Shown here: one piece after another, positions 28,233 to 36,356 of the stretch
Layout of the letters: the number at the start of each line of letters is the position of its first letter
How positions within the stretch are numbered: the stretch's first letter is position 1
Assembly: GCA_945861575.1 (NCBI GenBank)
Contig: CAMAVD010000004.1
Location: forward strand, 1 to 64,000
Direction: 5' to 3'
Origin: Akkermansia muciniphila
Lineage (GTDB): Bacteria > Verrucomicrobiota > Verrucomicrobiia > Limisphaerales > UBA11320
Length of the DNA: 64,000 bases
Made by a program: the position numbers and the translations under genes
The notes under the pieces: generated by a model
Databases searched by the model: none
Told to the model about the DNA's origin: nothing
What the model saw: only the letters and a program-made list of their open reading frames with translations

Positions 28233-28394
28233 ATCGTGCTGCGCGGTTTGGACAACCAGAACGTGACCCTGGCTCGAGCCGATCTGGACGATCTCCGGGT
28301 TTCCGGAATGTCCTTGATGCCGGAAGGATTGCTGGCTGCTTTCCCTGACGACCAAGTCGGGGCGGGTGATTTGGTTGGCGATGCAGCTCGCTAA
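28233..28394 (+). pseudogene. C-terminal fragment of a PVC-type haem protein
   Basis: An open stretch of 53 codons reads IVLRGLDNQNVTLARADLDD, then LRVSGMSLMPEGLLAAFPDD and QV, followed by a short altered tail. The SLMPEGL motif is the hallmark end of large verrucomicrobial/planctomycete membrane-bound haem proteins (sorbosone-dehydrogenase-like with a terminal cytochrome c). The rest of that gene is not here. The final residues differ from the usual DLVAYL-type end, suggesting decay. Confidence 0.5.
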
Positions 28395-28906
28395 AGCTCT
28401 CGGCAGTAGACGGCGCCAAAGGAGGCGTCCTCGGCCAGCATCGCCGGCGTGGTCATGTCATCGAACCAGACCGAAATCTTGCTTCCGATGCGCTGGACCC
28501 GAACACGATGCCATTGGTTCTGGCCCCAGTGGCTGCCCGCGGTGGTCTGGGTCGAGATTTTGGTGAAGGGCTTCTCATTGACGATGAAAATCTGGTTCGC
28601 CTCCGGGTCGGTCTTGCTGGCGAGATGGACGTGAGTCGCGATGCGAATACCCATCCCTTCCGCCAGGGACGTCATCTTGATCGTTTCGAGTATACCGCAA
28701 TTCCAGGCCACTTCGGGCTGGATAAAACTCAACACGCCGCTCGCCACTGCGCTGGCCGCTTGCTCGATTGTCTCGAAATGTTCTCCCGTCGAAATCGGAA
28801 TGGACGTGGAAGCCGCCACCGCTTTCAGATCATCCATTGTCCAGCAGCATTCTTTTCGTCTCCGCCACTTCTTGTCAAACTGCGAACACCTCGCGAGACA
28901 CTCCAC
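28391..28906 (-). pseudogene. Chimeric remnant: enolase-superfamily piece joined to a DUF1080-like piece
   Basis: The minus-strand frame first encodes the back half of a mandelate racemase/muconate lactonising-type barrel (DLKAVAASTSIPISTGEHFE, SGVLSFIQPEVAWNCGILET). It passes in frame through HVHLASKTDPEANQIFIVNE into a DUF1080/3-keto-disaccharide-hydrolase-like beta sandwich (NQWHRVRVQRIGSKISVWFD). It ends early at YCREL. Neither domain is complete: the barrel lacks its N-terminal cap and first half, and the sandwich lacks its last strands. The first about 25 residues fit neither family. The junction HLAS may mark a recombination point, because both families can have a similar string there. 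Probably non-functional. Confidence 0.55.
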
Positions 28907-29019
28907 CCAGTCAGTCGGTGGCGCTTTGGGTGACCTGAGAAGGACCGGGAACTGATCCAGCTCATCCGGCGGAAGTGTGGAGTGCCAATCCGACTTGGGG
29001 CTGGCCCGCGCGGGACCCC

Positions 29020-30411
29020 TCAGGGGGCTTCGGTGCCCACTTGAGATTTGATGCTGTCCGCGATTCGTTTGGACCAGGCGTCCAGCACAGTGGAGTCGCG
29101 TCCTTCGATCAGCAGCCGCGCCTTGGGTTCGGTGCCTGAATAGCGGAGCAACACACGTCCGCCCTCTGGCTTCACCGCAGCTTCCGCTTGGGCTACCAGT
29201 TCCAGAACGCCGCTGATTTGTTCGAAAGGCTTCTTTTCTCGCACACGGATGTTGGTGACGCGCTGAGGGTAACGGCTCCAGCAGGCTGCGAGCTTGGACA
29301 ATGGAACCTGATTGGCCTTCATAATACGAAGGATCTGCAGGGCGGCGATCAAACCGTCTCCCGTTGTGCTGTGCTCACCAAAGATCAGGTGCCCACTCTG
29401 CTCACCGCCTAAATTGAAGCCGTTCTTCAGCATCTCATCGATGACGTTTTTATCCCCGACAGCTGTGCGCACGACACGAGCGCCCACCTTGTGCAGAGTG
29501 GCGTCGAGGCCGGCGTTGCTCATAATGGTAGCGACGAGGGTCTTGCGCGCGAGTGCCCCCTCCGAGAGGAGGTCGAGAGCCGCGATGGCCATGATGTCGT
29601 CCCCATCGATCAGGTTGCCTTTCTCATCGCAGAGCAGGACGCGGTCGGCGTCGCCGTCGTGTGCGATTCCGATATCAGCCCGCAGCTCGCGAACCTTTTG
29701 GCACATGGTCTCCGGGTGCATGGAGCCGCACTCCTTGTTGATGTTCGTGCCATCGGGTTGGTTCCCGATCACAAACACTTCGGCACCCAGCTCCCGCAGC
29801 ACGCAGGGGGAGGACTTGTAGGAGGCGCCATTGCCGCAATCCAAGACCACACGAAGCCCCTCGAGGGTGAGGCCTCGCGGGATGGAGGATTTGGCAAACT
29901 CGATGTAACGGCCCAGGGCATCGTCGATACGAACCGCTTTGCCAATGGACTCCGCCGTGGGGCGAATCGCTTCAATGGCACCGCTGAAAACGAGTTGTTC
30001 GATCTCGGCTTCGATAGCGTCGGCCAGCTTGTAGCCGTCGGGCCCAAAAAACTTGATACCGTTGTCATCGTAAGGATTGTGTGAGGCCGTGATGACAATC
30101 CCTGCATCCGCCCGGAGGCTGCGCGTTACATAGGCGACGCCCGGCGTGGGTAGAGGTCCGATGAACAGCACGTCGACCCCCATGGACAGGATGCCAGAGG
30201 AGATGGCGTTCTCGAGCATGTAGCCCGAGAGGCGGGTGTCCTTGCCGATCACGATCTTGTGTCGGGCATTGCCCCGCGCCTGGGATTCGAGCTTCTTAAA
30301 AACATGGCCTGCGGCCCGACCCAGTTTGAGGGCGGTCTCGGCAGTCACCGGCTCGACGTTTGCAGTGCCTCGGACGCCATCAGTTCCGAAGATCTTAGGA
30401 TTACTTTTCAT
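29020..30411 (-). CDS. glmM: Phosphoglucosamine mutase
   Basis: GlmM converts glucosamine 6-phosphate to glucosamine 1-phosphate for UDP-GlcNAc and peptidoglycan. The 463 residues show KIFGTDGVRGTAN at the start, the phosphoserine loop IVITASHNPYDDNGIKFFGP, the metal-binding loop GIAHDGDADRVLLCDEKG, the sugar loop GGEQSGHLIFGEHSTTGDG, and the phosphate-binding end LLRYSGTEPKARLLIEG. I use ATG 30411, near the conserved start; an ATG at 30438 would add nine residues. It is last in the minus-strand group folP-cdaA-ybbR-glmM, 73 bases after ybbR, the usual c-di-AMP/cell-wall gene order. Confidence 0.96.
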   Translation of the reverse strand: MKSNPKIFGTDGVRGTANVEPVTAETALKLGRAAGHVFKKLESQARGNARHKIVIGKDTRLSGYMLENAISSGILSMGVDVLFIGPLPTPGVAYVTRSLRADAGIVITASHNPYDDNGIKFFGPDGYKLADAIEAEIEQLVFSGAIEAIRPTAESIGKAVRIDDALGRYIEFAKSSIPRGLTLEGLRVVLDCGNGASYKSSPCVLRELGAEVFVIGNQPDGTNINKECGSMHPETMCQKVRELRADIGIAHDGDADRVLLCDEKGNLIDGDDIMAIAALDLLSEGALARKTLVATIMSNAGLDATLHKVGARVVRTAVGDKNVIDEMLKNGFNLGGEQSGHLIFGEHSTTGDGLIAALQILRIMKANQVPLSKLAACWSRYPQRVTNIRVREKKPFEQISGVLELVAQAEAAVKPEGGRVLLRYSGTEPKARLLIEGRDSTVLDAWSKRIADSIKSQVGTEAP

Positions 30412-30484
30412 GAGCTGGACGGGTTCGACAAGACGCATGGTTACAAATCAAAGGGTTCTGGGTCACACGGACGTATACACCGCA

Positions 30485-30931
30485 CTAACGACTCTCCTTC
30501 TGGGCTGGATCTGCTTTGATCCGGACCGATTGAGGCAAGAGGTTCACCACCTGCAGATGTGGGCTAGGAGTGAGGGCCTGAACGGGATAGAGACCTCCCA
30601 GCTCTGGGGGGCCGCCCGTCTCTACAAATGCTTTCAGGTCCTTTAGTTCCATCCCATTCATGCGGGCTGGCTCGCCTTCGACCGTCACAACCACTTTGCG
30701 CGGTAGCGCCTGGAACCCTGGGAAATTCGTGCCGTCCCATCGAACCTCGACAGTGACTTCGAACCGCCGGGGGATCCGTGCGTGCCTGAGATACTCATCG
30801 GCTGTTTCCTCGTTCTGGTAAACCTGCCGAGTCTCCTTTTCAAGGTTCGCCTGTACCGTGAGCCAGATCAGCGTCGCCAGAACCGCCGAGGTCAGCTTGA
30901 GCCAGAAGTTTTTGAGGAACCAGTCGCGCAT
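30485..30931 (-). CDS. YbbR-like (CdaR-type) protein with a single YbbR domain
   Basis: The 148 residues have one N-terminal membrane helix (FWLKLTSAVLATLIWLTVQA) and about 110 extracytoplasmic residues matching one YbbR domain (YLRHARIPRRFEVTVEVRWD, ALPRKVVVTVEGEPARMNG, VNLLPQSVRIKAD). In firmicutes CdaR has three or four such domains and regulates CdaA. Here it is a minimal form. ATG 30931 lies just outside the cdaA stop (30943); a frame from 30946 would overlap cdaA. Position between cdaA and glmM supports the regulatory assignment, which is otherwise inferred. Confidence 0.82.
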   Translation of the reverse strand: MRDWFLKNFWLKLTSAVLATLIWLTVQANLEKETRQVYQNEETADEYLRHARIPRRFEVTVEVRWDGTNFPGFQALPRKVVVTVEGEPARMNGMELKDLKAFVETGGPPELGGLYPVQALTPSPHLQVVNLLPQSVRIKADPAQKESR

Positions 30932-30942
30932 GTGAAGCGTTG

Positions 30943-31839
30943 TCAACGAGCCGCTGGGGGGGGCGGAAGTTGCGGCCGGGCTGCTGCCACGGTGGGGGCG
31001 GCCATGGGGGTCGACGCTGAAGGGGGCGTGTTACGAGGCTTCAAAACACCTGCCATCCGCGACCACCAGGTAGTCGGGGTTTGAGGTCCAAGCTTGATCA
31101 ATGCCGAGGTCAGGGCGGCCCGGAGAGACTCAAGGGTGAGTCCGCGCACCAAATGTCCGTGATGGGCGTAGGAAATCATCCCGGTTTCCTCCGAGACCAC
31201 GACGATGAGTGCATCCGACTCCTCGCTGAGTCCGATGGCGGCGCGATGCCGTGTGCCGAGCGACTTGCTCAGATCTTGGCGTTGGGTTAGGGGGAAGATG
31301 CAGGCCGCATGGGTGATGCGGTCGCCCTTCATGACCACCCCCCCATCGTGGATGGCGTTGTTCGGAAAAAAAATCGTTTCGAACATCTCTGGCGTTGCAA
31401 TGGTGTCGATGGGAACGCTGGACTCAACGAGGTCGATCAGCTGGACGTTCTGTTCGATGGCAATGAGGACACCAATCTTTACTTCCGCGAGGCGCTCCAC
31501 CGTCTGGATGATGACCTCGATATTCTCCCGCTGATCCTGAACCGGGTTAAAGACATGGAGGCTTCCCACCTGGGCGAGCATCCTCCGGATCTCGGGTTGG
31601 AAGAGCACAATCACAGCGAAGGCGATGATGGTGGTGAAAGTGCCCAGTAGCCACTTCAGCACCTCCAGTTTCAGGAAGGTTGCGGCTGCCAGGAGCGTCA
31701 GTGCCACCACGAGAAAGCCTGTGAAGACGGCGGCGCCGCGGGTGCCTCGGACGAAGTTCAGTACATAGTAAATGCCCACAGTGAGAATCCCGATCTCAAC
31801 CGCAGGCTTCACAATGTCTCTGAAGAAATGCCAGCTCAT
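30943..31839 (-). CDS. cdaA: Membrane diadenylate cyclase CdaA
   Basis: CdaA joins two ATP molecules into the second messenger c-di-AMP, which controls potassium and osmolyte uptake and affects the cell wall. The 298 residues have three N-terminal membrane helices (about 10-80) and the DAC domain with both catalytic motifs, NNAIHDGGVVM and LGTRHRAAIGLSEESDAL. A Pro/Ala-rich C-terminal tail of about 40 residues (from PRNTPPSASTP) is longer than usual. Its start overlaps the folP stop by four bases (ATGA), so folP and cdaA are translationally coupled. No c-di-AMP phosphodiesterase is in this window. Confidence 0.95.
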   Translation of the reverse strand: MSWHFFRDIVKPAVEIGILTVGIYYVLNFVRGTRGAAVFTGFLVVALTLLAAATFLKLEVLKWLLGTFTTIIAFAVIVLFQPEIRRMLAQVGSLHVFNPVQDQRENIEVIIQTVERLAEVKIGVLIAIEQNVQLIDLVESSVPIDTIATPEMFETIFFPNNAIHDGGVVMKGDRITHAACIFPLTQRQDLSKSLGTRHRAAIGLSEESDALIVVVSEETGMISYAHHGHLVRGLTLESLRAALTSALIKLGPQTPTTWWSRMAGVLKPRNTPPSASTPMAAPTVAAARPQLPPPPAAR

Positions 31840-32687
31840 GCCGTCTTCCGTTCGTGTGCCACAATGGCCTCCGCCGTCCGCAAGGCCTGACGGGTGGCGG
31901 CCACGTCATGGGTGCGCACAATCTGAGCACCGTTCAAGCAGCTCCACACCGCACCTGCCAGAGATCCGGGCAGCCGTTCCGACGGCTCCGGCACACCGGC
32001 CAGTGCGCCAATGAAGGACTTCCGAGAAAGGCCCACGAGCACCGGACGCTCCCAATGCCCGAAACGTTTCAGATTCGCGAGCAATTTCAGAGTGTGTTCC
32101 ACGGTTTTTCCAAAGCCTATCCCCGGGTCCAGGATGATCGCCTCCGGCCCAAGGCCGCAAGCCGTCATTCGCCTGAGTCGCTCGCCGAAGAATCGATCGA
32201 TCTCCTCCACCACATCGGCATAGGTGGGCGAGGACTGCATGGTGGAAGGCTCACCTTGCATGTGCATGGCGACATACCCGGCCCCATACGCCGCTACCAG
32301 CCTCCACAAGGATTCGTCGTGTCGCTGCGCAGCGACATCATTGACCAGACTGGCGCCTGCCTGAAGGGCCGCCTCGGCGACGGTCAGCTTCATGGTGTCC
32401 ACCGAGATGGGGATGGTCAGAATCGACGCCAGTTGACGGATCACCGGAATGACACGGTTGATCTCTTCGGTTTCAGAAACCGGAAGGGCACCCGGGCGTG
32501 TGGATTCGCCTCCGATGTCGAGAATATCCGCGCCTTCAGCTGCCAGTCGGATCCCATGTTCCACAGCTGCGCACGAGGCATAGTGCTGACCTCCATCTGA
32601 AAACGAGTCCGGAGTCACGTTCAAGACACCCATGATGAGCGCAGGACGCGGGAAACGGATTTCAAACTGGCGGGCTCGAAGCAGCAT
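31836..32687 (-). CDS. folP: Dihydropteroate synthase
   Basis: FolP condenses 4-aminobenzoate with a pterin diphosphate to make dihydropteroate in folate synthesis; it is the sulfonamide target. The 283 residues have IMGVLNVTPDSFSDGGQHY, ADILDIGGESTRPGALPVSE, the Asn-Asp loop ASLVNDVAAQRHDESLW, the AIILDPGIGFGKTVEHTL motif with the substrate-binding Asp and Lys, VGLSRKSFIGALAG, and RTHDV near the end. All key residues are present. It starts the folP-cdaA-ybbR-glmM run. Confidence 0.96.
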   Translation of the reverse strand: MLLRARQFEIRFPRPALIMGVLNVTPDSFSDGGQHYASCAAVEHGIRLAAEGADILDIGGESTRPGALPVSETEEINRVIPVIRQLASILTIPISVDTMKLTVAEAALQAGASLVNDVAAQRHDESLWRLVAAYGAGYVAMHMQGEPSTMQSSPTYADVVEEIDRFFGERLRRMTACGLGPEAIILDPGIGFGKTVEHTLKLLANLKRFGHWERPVLVGLSRKSFIGALAGVPEPSERLPGSLAGAVWSCLNGAQIVRTHDVAATRQALRTAEAIVAHERKTA

Positions 32688-32786
32688 TCAATGCGGACCG
32701 GAAGCCGCCCTCCGGCCTCGGCAACTTAGACCCCTGAGGTGCGCGGCGCAAGTGTTGGCTGCCCCGGAAGTCTATCACGATCCGAT

Positions 32787-33686
32787 CTAAGGCGTTCCCA
32801 ATGACCGACCGGTGAGACGTTCGAAGGCTTCGAGGTACTTGGCTTGGGTTTTGGTGACCACGTCCGCTGGAAGTGCCGGAGCGGGGGGGGTCTTGTCCCA
32901 CGCGAGTGTTTCGAGATAGTCCCTCACGAACTGTTTGTCGAAGCTGGCCTGGCCCCGCCCCGGCTGATACTGATCGGCGGGCCAGAAACGGGACGAATCG
33001 GGCGTGAGCACCTCGTCGATCAGGATCAGTTTTCCCTCGAACATGCCAAATTCGAACTTTGTGTCGGCGATGACGATGCCGCGGGCGCGGGCATAGTCTC
33101 GGGCGCTCTGATAGAGGAAGAGGCTTGCCTTCCGGGCTTCTTCGACGATCTCAGACCCGACGATACGCGCTGCCTCTTCGAGCGAGATATTCTCATCGTG
33201 TCCGCTTTCAGCCTTGGTGGCCGGAGTGAAGAGGGGCTCCGGCAGCTCGGCACACTCGGAGAGACCCGCAGGCAAGGAGAGTCCGCAGACCGTTTGGGAC
33301 TGACGATACTCTTTCCAGCCCGAGCCGGCCAGGTAGCCCCGCACGACACATTCGATGGCCAGTGGGGTTGCCTTTTTCACCACCATGCAGCGGCGTTGAA
33401 GCCAGGCTTGAAATGGTTGCAGTATGGGAGGTAGGGGGTCGTTGGGGCCTGCGAGCCGATGATTCGGAATGGCGGAGGCGAAGCGATCGAACCAAAAATG
33501 GGAAATTTGTGTGAGAACCTCGCCCTTTTGAGGGATGCCATTCGGCAGGATGCAATCGAAGGCCGAGACCCGGTCTGTGGCCACCAGTAGCAGGCAATCG
33601 CCGAGGTCAAAGATCTCGCGCACTTTGCCGCTTTTCAACTTTCTGACCCCAGGCAGTTCGACCTGGAGCAATGGCTCACTCGTCAT
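32787..33686 (-). CDS. purC: SAICAR synthetase (phosphoribosylaminoimidazole-succinocarboxamide synthase)
   Basis: PurC joins aspartate to CAIR in purine synthesis. The 299-residue product shows the ATP-site strand KSGKVREIFDLGDCLLLVAT, DRVSAFDCILPNGIPQKGEV, the PLAIECVVRGYLAGSGWKEY motif, EPLFTPATKAESGHDENISL, and IVIADTKFEFGMFEGKLILI with DEVLTPDSSRFWP. The length fits the longer, yeast-type PurC. ATG 33686 or 33698 could be the start; neither has a clear SD. Transcribed separately from folP (99-base gap), diverging from the Gfo/Idh gene on the right. Confidence 0.95.
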   Translation of the reverse strand: MTSEPLLQVELPGVRKLKSGKVREIFDLGDCLLLVATDRVSAFDCILPNGIPQKGEVLTQISHFWFDRFASAIPNHRLAGPNDPLPPILQPFQAWLQRRCMVVKKATPLAIECVVRGYLAGSGWKEYRQSQTVCGLSLPAGLSECAELPEPLFTPATKAESGHDENISLEEAARIVGSEIVEEARKASLFLYQSARDYARARGIVIADTKFEFGMFEGKLILIDEVLTPDSSRFWPADQYQPGRGQASFDKQFVRDYLETLAWDKTPPAPALPADVVTKTQAKYLEAFERLTGRSLGTP

Positions 33687-33824
33687 GGGTCGCAGCATGT
33701 GCCCTGGGTCGTTTGAAATCGAGAAACTTTCGAGAGCACGCGCTGCAAAATCTGATCCCCTGTCAGCTCAAATGACTTGCCTCGCGTCGAGGGAGCCGGT
33801 TTCCTAGGGATTCAACAACACCAT

Positions 33825-34970
33825 ATGAAACCATTGCGTATAGGACTCATCGGTTACGGCTTCATGGGCCGTGCCCACTCCAATGCATTTCGCAAAGTCG
33901 CGAATTTTTTCGACCTCAAGCATCAGCCCATTCTGAAGGCCGTCTGCGCCCGTGACGCTGCCAAGGCGAAGGCTTTCGCCTCCAACTGGGGCTACGAAAG
34001 CATCGAGACGGACTGGCGGCGACTGATTGAGCGCGATGACATCGATCTGATCGATATTGCCAGCCCCAACAACACCCACTCCGAGATCGCCATTGCCGCT
34101 GCCAAAGCGGGCAAGATGATCCTGTGCGAGAAGCCCCTCGCCATGAATGGGCCCCAGGGGGAAAAGATGGTGGCCGCGGTCGCCAAGGCGAAGGTCCCCA
34201 ATATGGTTTGGTACAATTATCGTCGGATGCCGGCGGTGACCCTGGCCAAGCAGTTGATCGACGAGGGCCGCCTCGGGCGCATTTTCCACTATCGCGCCAA
34301 ATTCCTCCAGGACTGGACGATTAATCCCGAACTGCCCCAAGGCGGTGCCGGGCTCTGGCGTTTGGACATCAAAGTGGCGGGCAGCGGTGTCACCGGGGAC
34401 CTGCTCGCGCACTGTATTGACACGGCCGTCTGGTTGAACGGTCCGATCAACAGCGTTACGGCCATGACAGAGACTTTTGTTAAGGAGAGGAAGCACACCC
34501 TGACCGGAAAGGTGGAGAAGGTTGGAATCGATGATGCCAGTGCCTTCCTTGCACGCTTCAGCAACGGCTCTCTGGCCACCTTTGAGTCCACACGCTACGC
34601 CCGTGGACACAAGGCCCTCTACACCTTTGAGATCAACGGGGAACATGCTTCGATCTCCTGGGATCTGCACGATCTGCATCGTCTGCAATACTTCGAGCAC
34701 AAGGACGAGGGTCGTGTGCGCGGGTGGCGCAATATCCATGTGACCGACCCCGACCAGCCCTACATGAAGAACTGGTGGGTCCCCGGACTGGCCATCGGTT
34801 ACGAGCACAGTTTCATCCATCAGGTGGCGGATTTCATTCAGGGTCTCGATACCGGCAAGCTCGTCGGGCCGACCTTCAGGGATGCACTGGAGACCGAATA
34901 CGTCACCGACGCCGTCCTTAAGTCTGCCCGCACCCGGCGCTGGGAGACTGTGAAGAAGCTGAAGAAGTAA
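33825..34970 (+). CDS. Gfo/Idh/MocA family oxidoreductase (cytoplasmic)
   Basis: The 381-residue product has an N-terminal Rossmann domain ([20 protein letters not shown]), the [20 protein letters not shown] stretch, the lysine motif [17 protein letters not shown], and a C-terminal domain with [20 protein letters not shown] carrying the likely catalytic Asp/His pair. There is no signal peptide, unlike the homologue at 17278-18573. Family members work on sugars or inositols with NAD(P); the substrate is not evident. ATG 33825 is the start of conserved sequence. A strong terminator follows at 35027-35057, so it is likely monocistronic. Confidence 0.88.
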   Translation: MKPLRIGLIGYGFMGRAHSNAFRKVANFFDLKHQPILKAVCARDAAKAKAFASNWGYESIETDWRRLIERDDIDLIDIASPNNTHSEIAIAAAKAGKMILCEKPLAMNGPQGEKMVAAVAKAKVPNMVWYNYRRMPAVTLAKQLIDEGRLGRIFHYRAKFLQDWTINPELPQGGAGLWRLDIKVAGSGVTGDLLAHCIDTAVWLNGPINSVTAMTETFVKERKHTLTGKVEKVGIDDASAFLARFSNGSLATFESTRYARGHKALYTFEINGEHASISWDLHDLHRLQYFEHKDEGRVRGWRNIHVTDPDQPYMKNWWVPGLAIGYEHSFIHQVADFIQGLDTGKLVGPTFRDALETEYVTDAVLKSARTRRWETVKKLKK

Positions 34971-35026
34971 GCCGCTAAGTCTTTGCGAGGAGGCGTGGCA
35001 GAGGCAGCCTCCCCAGCGCCTTCTGT

Positions 35027-35057
35027 GAGCCCGGGAGAAGCCTCCCGGGCTCTTTTT
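35027..35057 (+). terminator. Rho-independent terminator
   Basis: A perfect 11-base stem, GAGCCCGGGAG (35027-35037) and CTCCCGGGCTC (35042-35052), surrounds the loop AAGC and is followed by five Ts. It lies 57 bases after the Gfo/Idh stop and 36 bases before coaD, ending the former transcript on the plus strand. Confidence 0.9.
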
Positions 35058-35093
35058 CATGGCCAGCTTGCCCGCTCCTGTTAGTCTCGGTTC

Positions 35094-35585
35094 ATGCGGA
35101 CCGTGATCTATCCTGGAACCTTTGATCCCTTGACGAACGGACACCTGGACTTGATCCATCGTGCTTCCAGACTGTTTGATCGAGTCATCGTGGGAGTGGC
35201 AGCCAACAAGGCGAAAGGGCCTATTTTCAGTCCTGAAGAGCGGATGTCTCTGGTGGTAGACAGCTTGGCGGCGCTTTCTTTGTCGAATGTTGAGGTGGAA
35301 ACCTTCACCGGACTTCTTGTCGATTACGTGCAGAAGCGCTCAGGCCATGCTATTATTCGAGGGTTGCGGGCCGTTTCCGATTTTGAGTTCGAGTTCCAGC
35401 TGGCCCTGATGAACCGTAAGCTCAATGAGCATGTGGAAACCATCTTCATGATGCCGAAGGAATCGTTTACCTTCCTCAGTTCCCGGCTGGTGAAGGAGAT
35501 CGCCCAGTTGGGAGGTGACGTCTCGAAGTTCGTGCCTCCAGTCGTCGTGGTAGCGCTCAAAAATAAGTTTTCGCAACCGTTGTAA
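35094..35585 (+). CDS. coaD: Phosphopantetheine adenylyltransferase
   Basis: CoaD adenylates 4'-phosphopantetheine to dephospho-CoA, the next-to-last step of CoA synthesis. The 163 residues show the nucleotidyltransferase motif YPGTFDPLTNGHLDLIHRAS, GLRAVSDFEFEFQLALMNRK, and the C-terminal FLSSRLVKEIAQLGGDVSKF in place of the common ISSTxVRE form. It begins a plus-strand group of lipid and translation genes and probably has its own promoter after the terminator. Length is normal. Confidence 0.96.
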   Translation: MRTVIYPGTFDPLTNGHLDLIHRASRLFDRVIVGVAANKAKGPIFSPEERMSLVVDSLAALSLSNVEVETFTGLLVDYVQKRSGHAIIRGLRAVSDFEFEFQLALMNRKLNEHVETIFMMPKESFTFLSSRLVKEIAQLGGDVSKFVPPVVVVALKNKFSQPL

Positions 35586-35608
35586 GCGGTTACTATATAA
35601 CCATTTAT

Positions 35609-36112
35609 ATGGACTCAAAACCTTTGGTTGTTTTTCTTAGCCAGCTCGAACGAGGCGCGGTCTTTCTGAAGGGGTCGATCTCGATTGAAGACCTGGGGCT
35701 GGAGGTCAATGACGAGCTGATGCACTTCAACCGTGCGCTCGACTATGATTTGGAAGTGGAGGTTATTGGGGAGGGGATTCTAGCGAAAGGGGGGGTGCGC
35801 ATCGTGGTGGATTGCGACTGTTCCCGTTGTTTGAAACCCTTTGAGTATGCCTTGGTTTTTGAGGATTGGGCCTGTCATCTGGCGTTGGAGGGGGAGGAAA
35901 AGGTGGTCATCGATGGTGACTCCGTGGACTTGACGCCTCAGATTCGGGAAGATATCGTGCTTGCGCTTCCTCAACATCCGTTGTGTGATTCCAACTGCAA
36001 CGGACTCCCCGGTGCTGTGAAGAGTGATGAGGGGAAGCCGTCTGCAACCCCGTCGGGTGGCCCCAAGCCGAACTCGGTGTGGGATAAACTGGATAAACTG
36101 AAATTAAGTTAG
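35609..36112 (+). CDS. DUF177 (YceD-like) protein
   Basis: The 167-residue product matches the DUF177/YceD family linked to large-subunit ribosome or 23S rRNA accumulation, nearly always encoded just before rpmF, as here. It has the double-cysteine motif DCDCSRCLKPFEYALVF and a second pair in LPQHPLCDSNCNGLPG, which may bind a metal together with the first. It lies four bases before rpmF. The exact biochemical role of the family is not settled. Confidence 0.88.
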   Translation: MDSKPLVVFLSQLERGAVFLKGSISIEDLGLEVNDELMHFNRALDYDLEVEVIGEGILAKGGVRIVVDCDCSRCLKPFEYALVFEDWACHLALEGEEKVVIDGDSVDLTPQIREDIVLALPQHPLCDSNCNGLPGAVKSDEGKPSATPSGGPKPNSVWDKLDKLKLS

Positions 36113-36116
36113 CAAT

Positions 36117-36305
36117 ATGGGTGTCCCGAAGAGAAAACCATCGAAGAGCCGCATGCGGATGCGGCGTGCGTATAATAGCGTGCTGAAGTTGCCCCAGATT
36201 GGTGTTTGCCCGCACTGCGCGGCTTCCTATCGCCCCCATCGGGTCTGCCCTTCCTGCGGCTTCTACAAGGAGCGCCAGGTGATCTCGATCAAGGCCAAAG
36301 CCTGA
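36117..36305 (+). CDS. rpmF: Ribosomal protein L32
   Basis: This 62-residue component of the 50S subunit has the conserved start MGVPKRKPSKSRMRMRRAYN and a zinc-ribbon made by CPHC and CPSC in the second half. It is followed by plsX, the classic rpmF-plsX-fabH order that ties ribosome supply to phospholipid synthesis. Confidence 0.97.
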   Translation: MGVPKRKPSKSRMRMRRAYNSVLKLPQIGVCPHCAASYRPHRVCPSCGFYKERQVISIKAKA

Positions 36306-36356
36306 TTTTCCCGCCGAGCGCAGCGGCCTTGACGGTTCGCTGCGCTCGTTCCATTT

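Noticed and set aside
33804-35159. Long minus-strand open frame (451 codons) across the Gfo/Idh gene and terminator
   Set aside because: It is antisense to a clear oxidoreductase gene and crosses a strong terminator and the coaD start; no domain seen.
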